Assembly (NCBI GenBank): GCA_964555625.1
Contig: CAZKTE010000029.1
Span: 1-22,492 of the forward strand
DNA length: 22,492 bases
DNA from: CAZJKE01 sp964555625
Lineage (GTDB): Bacteria > Planctomycetota > Phycisphaerae > Phycisphaerales > SM1A02
Direction of reading: 5' to 3'
The notes under the pieces were generated by a model. It did no database searches. It saw only the letters and a program-made list of their open reading frames with translations, and had not been told where the DNA came from. Of the stretch, positions 16,699 to 22,492 are shown piece after piece. Each line of letters opens with the position of its first letter. Position 1 is the stretch's first letter. A program made the position numbers and the translations under genes.

Positions 16699-17142
16699 AT
16701 GAACGTGCAGACCACCCGATTCGGAACCGTCGAGGTCGACGAGGGCCGGGTCATCAGCTTCCCGTCGGGACTCCTGGGATTCTCCAGCTACACGGAGTAC
16801 GCCTTGTTGCAGCCCGACGATGACGGTTTGTTCTTCTGGCTCCAGTCGACTGAGGCGCCCGAGCTGGCGTTCGTTGTGACGGATCCAGCCACATGGGTGC
16901 CGGACTTCCAGGCCACCGTCCGCAAGGGGCAGATGGAGGAACTGGGCCTGGCGGACTTGGACGGAGCCCAGGTCTTCGTGATCGTCAACAAGTACGACCG
17001 GTCGCTGACTGTCAACCTCCAGGGACCCATCGTGGTCAACCTGGAGAACCATCGGGCGATGCAACTGGTGCTGGCGGAGAAGCGCTGGACCACCAGGCAC
17101 GAGGTCGTCCGACTGGCGGTAGAGGAACGCGCGACCGCCTGA
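16699..17142 (+). CDS. fliW: FliW, flagellar assembly factor and CsrA antagonist
   Basis: The 147 residues match FliW: N-terminal TTRFGTVEVDEGRVISFPSGLLGF, then YALLQPDDDGLFFWLQSTEAPELAFVVTDP, VFVIVNKYDRSLTVNLQGPIVVN, and LVLAEKRWTTRHEV at the end. In Bacillus subtilis, FliW binds and inhibits CsrA until flagellin accumulates and titrates FliW away, which couples flagellin translation to hook completion. The same logic is inferred here. GAAGGA lies about 11 nt before the ATG. csrA follows 79 nt downstream on the same strand, the usual order. No flagellar structural gene is in the window. Confidence 0.95.
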   Translation: MNVQTTRFGTVEVDEGRVISFPSGLLGFSSYTEYALLQPDDDGLFFWLQSTEAPELAFVVTDPATWVPDFQATVRKGQMEELGLADLDGAQVFVIVNKYDRSLTVNLQGPIVVNLENHRAMQLVLAEKRWTTRHEVVRLAVEERATA

Positions 17143-17204
17143 GAGACGCTAGGTACATGCGGTTCGTCCAGGGAAGGGCGACCCGGGCGCAGCGGCGCCG
17201 AACT

Positions 17205-17217
17205 CAAGGAAGGATCC
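17205..17217 (+). promoter_or_regulatory. csrA ribosome binding site with overlapping GGA motifs
   Basis: CAAGGAAGGATCC provides a strong Shine-Dalgarno (AAGGAAGGA) ending 7 nt before the csrA ATG. It includes two GGA triplets, the first in a CAAGGA context that fits the CARGGA core of CsrA sites. Autoregulation by CsrA is plausible by analogy with other bacteria but unproven here. Confidence 0.45.
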
Positions 17218-17221
17218 GAGC

Positions 17222-17449
17222 ATGCTGGTGCTGTCGAGGCATCGGGACGAGACAATCATGATCGGCGATGACATTGAGTTGACGATCGTGGACATCCGGG
17301 GGGACAAGGTCCGGATCGGCATCAAGGCGCCGTCGAGTGTCCCGGTCCATCGCAAGGAAGTCTACGACGCGATTCGCCAGGAGAACGAGCAGGCGACCGC
17401 GTTGGAGGACACCGACCTCAAGCAGGTGCGCCCGCCGCGCATCGCCTGA
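17222..17449 (+). CDS. csrA: CsrA, carbon storage/translation regulator
   Basis: The 75 residues begin with the family signature MLVLSRHRDETIMIGDDIELTIVDI and continue KVRIGIKAPSSVPVHRKEVYDAI. The RNA-binding L4 and R6 at the start and R44 in VHRKEVY are present. CsrA dimers bind GGA-containing hairpins near ribosome binding sites and usually repress translation. The C-terminal tail after residue 50 (RQENEQATALEDTDLKQVRPP) is somewhat longer than in E. coli CsrA (61 residues). Such tails are common in FliW-containing species, where the CsrA C-terminus helps FliW binding. The gene is directly downstream of fliW. The stop is 2 nt from the stop of the convergent pgi gene. Confidence 0.97.
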   Translation: MLVLSRHRDETIMIGDDIELTIVDIRGDKVRIGIKAPSSVPVHRKEVYDAIRQENEQATALEDTDLKQVRPPRIA

Positions 17450-17451
17450 GT

Positions 17452-18735
17452 TCAGCGCGCCGCATCCAGGAACTCCCGTGTCAATTGCTTTCCGTGCTCG
17501 ACGCCGCCCTGATCGAAGGCGTTGACGCCAAGAAGCCGTCCGGCGATCGCCGTGGCGATCTGCCACATCGCGATGAATGCGCCAAGTGACGCCTCGTCGA
17601 TGGCAGGCATCGCGATCTGGTAGACCAGCTGGTCCGCCTCGCCAAGTGACGCGGCGGTCGCCCTCCGCTGCGCCTCAGAGAGTTCGCCCAGCGAACTGCC
17701 GGCCATCCACGCAAGCGCCTCGTCGCCCATGTCCGAGGGAAGCGTCCCCTCGTCGATTGAGGGCGCCGACACGATGCCGATGATCTTGTCCGCCGGCCCC
17801 TCCCGCCAGCCCTGCAACTGGCTGTGCTGGTCGGTTGTGCCGATCGCCGCCATGGGCGTCGGGCCCACGCGCACCCCGTCGCCGTCCACCTTGCCAAGCG
17901 ACTCTCCCCAGAGTTGGACCCACCACGCCGCCAGAGCGCCAAGCGACGTGGCGTAAGGCATGAGCACCTGGCTGCTGCGACCGCTTCCCATGGCCGACAC
18001 CAGTGCCGCCGCAAGGGTGGCCGCCGGGCTCGCGGGGCCCTCGTCGCGGCAGCGGCTGTCCATGGACGCCGCGCCAGCCAGTAGCGCATCAATGTCGATG
18101 CCACACATGGCCGCCGGAAAGAGCCCCACGCAGCTGAGGACGCTGAAGCGGCCGCCTACGCCCTCCGGGATCGAGAGGATCGGACCGCCCTGTGCCTCAG
18201 CGATGCGTCGCAGCGGCCCCTCCGGGCCGGTGATGGCCACATGTTGGGCTGCGGGCAGGTCCAGGACGTCGCTGACAAGGCCGTGGAGCGCCATGGTCTC
18301 TGCGGTCATGCCGCTGCGTGAGACGGTGGCGAGCACGCTGTGCTTGCCGCCGGGATCGTCACGCTGGATCTCCGAAAGAGTCTCGGTGACCAGGCGCGGC
18401 TCGATGTTCTCCAGAATGAAGCATCGCGGTCCGCGCCGCGCCTTCTGCGGCCAGAGGTTCCACGTCGATGGTCGCAGCGCCTCGATGAGCGCCCGCGCGC
18501 CGAGGCCCGAGCCGCCGATCCCCAGCACCAGGAGGTTTCGACAGGTGGGCGCAATGGAACGCACGCACGCCTGCACTGCCTCGACCTGCGCGTCCCGCAG
18601 GTCGCCACTGAAGAGCGATCGCCACGTCTCGTCGCCGCTGCCCGCGGCGGCATTCGCCTCGGACACTGCCGCGGCAAGCGCCGCGGCGTCGATGGTGCTC
18701 GGGCAGGACTCGACATTGACTTCGAGGATGCTCAT
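17452..18735 (-). CDS. pgi: Glucose-6-phosphate isomerase
   Basis: This cytoplasmic enzyme interconverts glucose 6-phosphate and fructose 6-phosphate. The 427 residues match short bacterial Pgi. Visible motifs are LGIGGSGLGARAL (71-83), SRSGMTAETM (139-148; the family norm is S-K-S-G-T-T-x-E-T), EGVGGRFSVLSCVGLFPAA (191-209), GESLGK (E278, equivalent to the catalytic Glu of ESNGK), GTTDQHSQLQ (H304) and NAFDQGGVEHGKQ (K416). All catalytic residues are present, and the K-to-R and T-to-M changes in the sugar-phosphate loop look conservative. The start overlaps the stop of the upstream PLP enzyme gene in ATGA (18732-18735), so pgi is translationally coupled to sulfur amino acid genes, an uncommon partner set. 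Confidence 0.94.
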   Translation of the reverse strand: MSILEVNVESCPSTIDAAALAAAVSEANAAAGSGDETWRSLFSGDLRDAQVEAVQACVRSIAPTCRNLLVLGIGGSGLGARALIEALRPSTWNLWPQKARRGPRCFILENIEPRLVTETLSEIQRDDPGGKHSVLATVSRSGMTAETMALHGLVSDVLDLPAAQHVAITGPEGPLRRIAEAQGGPILSIPEGVGGRFSVLSCVGLFPAAMCGIDIDALLAGAASMDSRCRDEGPASPAATLAAALVSAMGSGRSSQVLMPYATSLGALAAWWVQLWGESLGKVDGDGVRVGPTPMAAIGTTDQHSQLQGWREGPADKIIGIVSAPSIDEGTLPSDMGDEALAWMAGSSLGELSEAQRRATAASLGEADQLVYQIAMPAIDEASLGAFIAMWQIATAIAGRLLGVNAFDQGGVEHGKQLTREFLDAAR

Positions 18736-19928
18736 GCCAGTGCCTGCTCCAGGTCTGCAAGAAGATCATCGCAATCCTCGATGCCCACGCTCACGCGGAC
18801 GAGTCCATCGTCTATTCCCAATGCAGCGCGCTGCGCCGGGGGGACCGAGGCATGGGTCATGATGGCCGGGTGCTCGATCAATGACTCGACGCCGCCGAGG
18901 GACTCGGCGAGCGTGAACAACGCGACGCGATCCAAGAAGTGACGCGAGGCGTCGAGCCCACCGCGCAGCACGCACGTCACCATGCCGCCGCCGACGCCCT
19001 CCCCGTCGATGCGCATCTGGCGCATTGCGATCTCGTGCTGAGGGTGGCTCTCCAGTCCCGGATAGGCCACGTGGTCGATGGCGTCGTGGGCCTCTAGGAA
19101 CTGCGCCACCTTCAGGGCGCTCTCACAGTGCCGCCGCATGCGCAGCGAGAGGGTCTTGATTCCCCGCAACACCAAGTACGCGTCGAATGGTCCCTGGACG
19201 CCACCACCTGACTTCTGGATGAACCGGATCCGCTCGGCGAGCGCCGCATCGCCGGTGACCAGGAGGCCCGACACGACGTCGCTGTGGCCGCTGAGATACT
19301 TGGTGCCGCTGTGCATGACCAGGTCGAAGCCATCCGACAGGGGCCGCTGAAGCAGCGGGGAGGCGAAGGTGTTGTCGCAGGCACTCAGGATGCCCCGCTC
19401 GCCTGCAATGCCCGCCACCGCCGCGAGGTCAACGACCTTCAGCAGCGGGTTCGTGGGCGACTCGACCCAGATCAGCCGCGTGCGGTCCTCGATCGCCGAC
19501 TCGATGGCCAGAGGATCGGTCATGTCCACGTAGGTGAATCGCAGTCCCGTGGACCGCTCCTTGATCTGGGAGAAGAGTCGATGAGTGCCACCGTAAAGGT
19601 CGTCCATGGCGATGACATGGTCGCCGCTGTCGAGCAGGTCGAGCATCCCGCCGATCGCCGCCATGCCGCTTGCGAAGGCGAACCCGCCCCAGCTTGGATC
19701 GGCGGCGTCATCGAGGGTCGATCCCTCAAGTCGTGCCACGCAGCGCTCCAGCGCGCAGCGGGTGGGGTTGTGGCTGCGGCCGTAGACGAACGGTGCATCC
19801 GCGTCGAGTGACGGCTTCACGAACGTCGAGGCGAGCACGATGGGTTGCATCACCGCGCCGCTGGCCGGATCGGGCTCCTGCCCAGCATGTACCACCATCG
19901 AGTCGAGGTGTCCCTGGTCCTTTGACAT
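18732..19928 (-). CDS. Cystathionine gamma-lyase / gamma-synthase family PLP enzyme
   Basis: The 398 residues belong to the Cys/Met metabolism PLP family. Seen are YGRSHNPTR (49-57, phosphate-binding Tyr and Arg from the partner subunit), FASGMAAI (85-92), WVESPTNP (154-161), CDNTFASP (184-191, with D185 contacting the pyridine nitrogen), the PLP lysine K210 in MHSGTKYLSGHSDVVSG, and SLGGVESLIEHPAIMTH near the C-terminus. Synthase and lyase cannot be told apart with confidence from motifs. The neighbour is cystathionine beta-synthase, so a lyase giving cysteine, 2-oxobutyrate and ammonia is more likely. The start shares one base with the CBS stop (TGATG), and the stop overlaps the pgi start by 4 nt. 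Confidence 0.92.
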   Translation of the reverse strand: MSKDQGHLDSMVVHAGQEPDPASGAVMQPIVLASTFVKPSLDADAPFVYGRSHNPTRCALERCVARLEGSTLDDAADPSWGGFAFASGMAAIGGMLDLLDSGDHVIAMDDLYGGTHRLFSQIKERSTGLRFTYVDMTDPLAIESAIEDRTRLIWVESPTNPLLKVVDLAAVAGIAGERGILSACDNTFASPLLQRPLSDGFDLVMHSGTKYLSGHSDVVSGLLVTGDAALAERIRFIQKSGGGVQGPFDAYLVLRGIKTLSLRMRRHCESALKVAQFLEAHDAIDHVAYPGLESHPQHEIAMRQMRIDGEGVGGGMVTCVLRGGLDASRHFLDRVALFTLAESLGGVESLIEHPAIMTHASVPPAQRAALGIDDGLVRVSVGIEDCDDLLADLEQALA

Positions 19929-21325
19929 CAGCGTGGCAACTGCTTCCGCAGGTGGTTGATGAGATCGATACGAGTGACCAGACCGTGAAACGCACCGTCG
20001 TCATCGACGACGATGGCGACACGATCCTGCGAGAAGATGGGCAGCAACTCCTCGATGGCCGCTTCCGGTGGAAGCGTCTTGAGCCGCGTGGTCATGAAGC
20101 GGGAGACGGGCTCGTTGAAGTTCACATCTTCGGCAGTGACGGCAAGCAGCACGTCGCTCTCGTCAAGAATGCCCATGACGGCTCCATGCTCGTCCAGGAC
20201 CGCCATCTGGCTGATGTCGTAGAGCCGCATCATCTTGATGGCCTGGAGCACCGGCAGCGACGCCGTGAGCGTCACGTCTTCGTGTTCGCTGTGGCGTCGG
20301 CCGACCAGGTCGCGCAGATCGCCGTGGTGCTCGCGATCCATGAATCCCTGGTCCATCATCCAGTAGTCGTTGAACATCCGCGTGAGGTACTTGGATCCGT
20401 GGTCGCAGGCGAACGTCACGACGCGCCGCGGCTGGGTCTGGCGCCGACAGAACTGCAGCGCCGCGGCCAGGAGTGTCCCGGTGGACGACCCGACCAGCAG
20501 TCCCTCGCGCTGCAGCAGCATCCTCGCCGCGTCAAAGGACTCGCCGTCGCTGATCCACATGGCTTCCGTCACGAGGTCCAGGTCGCAGATGGGGGGCACG
20601 AAGTCCTCGCCGATGCCCTCGATGAGCCAGGTGCCGGCCGGGACGGTGCGGCCCTCGTTGACCAGCGGCGTCAAGACCGACCCGTGCGGGTCCGCCAGGA
20701 TGATCTCGATGTCTTCGTTCTGCTCCCTGAGGAAGCGACCGGCGCCCGCGAGTGTGCCGCCGCTGCCCACCCCGACGACGAAGGCGTCGACGCGTCCCTC
20801 CATCTGATGCCAGATCTCCGGGCCAGTACCGCCGTAGTGGGCGGCTACGTTGGCCTCGTTTGCAAACTGGTTGACGTAGAACCACCCGTGCTCGTCGGCA
20901 AGCCGTTGCGCGACGTCCTGGTAGTACTCTGGATGTCCCTTCTCGACGTCGCTGCGGGCCATGATGACCTGGGCCCCCATGGCACGCAGGTGGGCGATCT
21001 TGCCCTCGCTCATCTTGTCTGGCACCACGACGGTGACGTCATATCCCTTGAGTCCCCCCACGAGGGCCAGGGCAATGCCGGTGTTTCCGGCGGTGGCCTC
21101 CAAGATGCGCATGCCGGGCTTGAGATCCCCACGCGCTTCTGCGTCGAGGATCATGGAGCAGGCGATCCTGTCCTTGATCGACTGGCCGGGATTCTGGGAC
21201 TCGAGCTTGAGGAACAGGTCGCAGGGCCCCGTGTCGAGGGCGTTGACGTGCAGCATCGGCGTGTCGCCGATCATCTCGAGCACGCCCTCGTGGACGCTGC
21301 GGCCGGCCTCACGCGTCTGCGCCAT
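19928..21325 (-). CDS. Cystathionine beta-synthase with C-terminal CBS domain pair
   Basis: This PLP enzyme condenses homocysteine with serine to cystathionine, the first step of reverse transsulfuration. The 465 residues have a fold type II catalytic domain with the PLP lysine K51 in NPGQSIKDRIA, the substrate loop EATAGNTGIALA (76-87) and the phosphate loop GVGSGGTLAGAG (185-196). Two CBS (Bateman) domains follow at about 345-400 and 405-465 (for example LYDISQMAVLDEHGAVMGILDESDVLLAV). In the human enzyme such a pair binds S-adenosylmethionine; whether this one binds a ligand is unknown. There is no N-terminal haem domain. O-acetylserine sulfhydrylase activity is an alternative, but the CBS domains and the partner gene favour CBS. 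The start ATG follows a TACACT hexamer by 7 nt with no Shine-Dalgarno. Confidence 0.92.
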   Translation of the reverse strand: MAQTREAGRSVHEGVLEMIGDTPMLHVNALDTGPCDLFLKLESQNPGQSIKDRIACSMILDAEARGDLKPGMRILEATAGNTGIALALVGGLKGYDVTVVVPDKMSEGKIAHLRAMGAQVIMARSDVEKGHPEYYQDVAQRLADEHGWFYVNQFANEANVAAHYGGTGPEIWHQMEGRVDAFVVGVGSGGTLAGAGRFLREQNEDIEIILADPHGSVLTPLVNEGRTVPAGTWLIEGIGEDFVPPICDLDLVTEAMWISDGESFDAARMLLQREGLLVGSSTGTLLAAALQFCRRQTQPRRVVTFACDHGSKYLTRMFNDYWMMDQGFMDREHHGDLRDLVGRRHSEHEDVTLTASLPVLQAIKMMRLYDISQMAVLDEHGAVMGILDESDVLLAVTAEDVNFNEPVSRFMTTRLKTLPPEAAIEELLPIFSQDRVAIVVDDDGAFHGLVTRIDLINHLRKQLPR

Positions 21326-21332
21326 GGGCCAC

Positions 21333-21338
21333 AGTGTA
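21333..21338 (-). promoter_or_regulatory. Candidate -10 element of the CBS-CGL-pgi operon (leaderless type)
   Basis: On the minus strand TACACT fits TAnnnT and is followed by exactly 7 nt (GTGGCCC) and the ATG at 21325. It lies in the 30-nt interval after the stop of the prepilin-type gene, so the operon may have its own promoter rather than depend on read-through. Confidence 0.45.
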
Positions 21339-21355
21339 GGCGGGTTGGGTCGCCG

Positions 21356-22492
21356 CTACTTCGCCAGGACGTCGCGACCGCGTACGCCGTCGAGCGTGTG
21401 GGTATGGCCCGACCAAGTGGTCCAGTCACTGCCGCGGCCGATGTAGTACCCGTCGGCGCCGTCACCCGTGTTTCGGTGCCAAAGGCCCATGCCGTTGTCA
21501 CCGGCGACCCGCTGATCATCACGCTGCGCCTGGGCCACCTCGAAGGTCTCGACGTGGCCGTCGGCGAACACCGTTACTGGCTGTGACTTGTAGCTGTGGT
21601 TGAAGTGCCAGGGCTCGCATCCGTCCCACGTGCCGTCTCCGATGAGCATCCATGTGCCCTCGTAGTTGAGGCCACACTCCTGGCTTGCGCGATTCTGAAG
21701 CCAGTGGTGCTCCATCAGCCAGGACTTGAGGTTGGGAAACTTCGCCTGGTCCTTCGTCGATGGACGGAAGCCACTTGGAATGTCCATGGGATCGATGAAG
21801 TCCGTGCCGGCGGTCTCGTCGTAGGCATAGACGCGAGAGTTGTACATCATCGCCGGGGAGATGCTGTAGCTGGAGGGTGCCAGCGCGAGGCTTGAGTTCC
21901 AGTGGGCTTCGAGTCCCCAGGAGGACTGGCCGGCCGTCGAGACACAGAGCGTGCCCGGCAGCGAGAAGCACTCCTCGAGGACGCGCCAGCAGACGCTGTC
22001 CTTGGGCGCGAAGTACGCAGGGTGAATTGTCTTGGCATCCATGTACTCGGCCACCTGCAGCGAGTTGGGATACCGCCAGACGCCAAAGCCGTTCTTCCCG
22101 GATCCGCTGACGGTGTTGCCGGAGGCAAAGAGGTAGGGCGCTGTGCCATCGCTGTTGTTGAGGAAGGCGATGGCCGCCGTACCGCCATAGGGGATCTCGC
22201 CGAGGCGGATGCCCACAGGCGTTCCGCCGCTGCCGTGCATGGCCACCCAGCTGCTCAGTGCCGCGGACACAGTCATCCCGAGGCGGTCGCCGCTGGAGAG
22301 GTTCGGTGGCGCGGTGGTGTACTGGTCACCATTCCAGTCCGCCGTGTAGTTCTGCAGCGCGATCGTGACCTGGTGCATGTTGCTCTTGGACTGGGTCGTG
22401 CGGGCAGTGTCTCTGGCCTTATTGACCGCCGGCACCAGGATGCCAACGAGCAGGGCGATGATCGAGATCACCACCAGGAGTTCGACGATCGT
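21356..22492 (-). CDS. Prepilin-type N-terminal methylation domain protein (H-X9-DG-like), 5' truncated
   Basis: The frame is open to the window edge. It begins with TIVELLVVISIIALLVGILVP, the core of a class III prepilin signal (normally G|FTLVELLVVI), so the true start is just outside and the in-frame GTG at 22474 is not a start. The 378 visible residues continue with KARDTARTTQSKSNMHQVTIALQNYTADWNGDQ, typical of the planctomycete/verrucomicrobial pseudopilin-like family. Near the C-terminus HSYKSQPVTVFADGHVETF has the family's late His and DG, here with 11 residues between them instead of 9. These proteins occur in large numbers in planctomycete genomes. They are thought to be exported or pilin-like, but their function is not established. 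It stands 30 nt upstream of the CBS gene on the same strand. Confidence 0.85.
   Translation of the reverse strand, partial: TIVELLVVISIIALLVGILVPAVNKARDTARTTQSKSNMHQVTIALQNYTADWNGDQYTTAPPNLSSGDRLGMTVSAALSSWVAMHGSGGTPVGIRLGEIPYGGTAAIAFLNNSDGTAPYLFASGNTVSGSGKNGFGVWRYPNSLQVAEYMDAKTIHPAYFAPKDSVCWRVLEECFSLPGTLCVSTAGQSSWGLEAHWNSSLALAPSSYSISPAMMYNSRVYAYDETAGTDFIDPMDIPSGFRPSTKDQAKFPNLKSWLMEHHWLQNRASQECGLNYEGTWMLIGDGTWDGCEPWHFNHSYKSQPVTVFADGHVETFEVAQAQRDDQRVAGDNGMGLWHRNTGDGADGYYIGRGSDWTTWSGHTHTLDGVRGRDVLAK

Noticed and set aside
17149..17156. TAGGTA as a possible csrA-specific -10
   Set aside because: The last position does not fit TAnnnT, no -35 is evident, and csrA is close enough to fliW to be co-transcribed.
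19670..21586. Plus-strand open frame of 638 codons antisense to the CBS and CGL genes
   Set aside because: It covers well-recognised PLP enzyme genes on the other strand, and its translation has no recognisable domain.
22472..22474. GTG as start of the prepilin-type protein
   Set aside because: The upstream in-frame codons encode TIVELL, the conserved prepilin motif, so the start lies beyond the window.

Overview
The window is high-GC bacterial DNA, about two thirds G+C by eye. It most likely comes from a Planctomycetota genome, perhaps Phycisphaerae-like. The lineage is inferred from a truncated prepilin-type protein with a VELLVVISIIALL leader and a late DG motif, a short PEP-CTERM-like tail (PGPGAVGLL, one hydrophobic stretch, RRRRR), a cluster of minor pilins, and a Gram-negative outer-membrane gene set (LptF/LptG, PpiC lipoprotein) next to murein genes. 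Two runs of exactly 100 N (9645-9744 and 14526-14625) mark scaffolding gaps, so this is probably a draft or metagenome assembly. No rRNA, tRNA, CRISPR array, insertion sequence or phage gene was found.

Layout. 1-431 holds the 3' end of a parallel beta-helix protein. 428-1153 (minus) is a secreted PEP-CTERM-like protein. 1258-6922 (minus) is a tight cell-envelope operon read murC, murB, ddl, ftsQ-like, cardiolipin synthase. It diverges at 6923-6989, over a perfect inverted repeat, from a sigma-54-dependent response regulator (6990-8360), which is followed by a YceI-family protein and a polytopic membrane protein that runs into gap 1. From gap 1 to 12821 (minus) is an overlapping four-gene minor pilin operon (GspI/PilV, GspJ/PilW, PilX-like, GspH/FimT). 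It diverges from an lptF-lptG pair (12975-15570) broken by gap 2. A PpiC-type lipoprotein (15571-16488, minus) converges on lptG. fliW and csrA (16699-17449) converge on pgi. pgi is the last gene of a minus-strand operon read cystathionine beta-synthase, cystathionine gamma-lyase/synthase, glucose-6-phosphate isomerase (21325 to 17452). The window ends in the truncated prepilin-type protein.

How the genes fit together. MurC, MurB and Ddl make the UDP-MurNAc-peptide and D-Ala-D-Ala precursors. The FtsQ-like protein would act at the divisome, and the cardiolipin synthase adds anionic phospholipid. LptF/LptG and the PpiC lipoprotein serve the outer membrane. FliW and CsrA form a known partner-switch for post-transcriptional control. 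CBS plus the gamma-family PLP enzyme form a reverse transsulfuration pair.

The most interesting non-coding signal is a recurring -10-like hexamer (TAnnnT or GATAAT) 7 to 10 nt before the start codon of the first gene of several transcription units that lack a clear Shine-Dalgarno sequence. This suggests leaderless or near-leaderless transcripts. Downstream and regulatory genes such as ftsQ, yceI, fliW and csrA have purine-rich ribosome binding sites instead. I saw no clearly undescribed multi-gene defence or biosynthetic system. The best candidates for novelty are the leaderless promoter pattern, the palindrome shared by murC and the regulator, the LptF with an enlarged periplasmic domain, and the large PilX/beta-solenoid protein.
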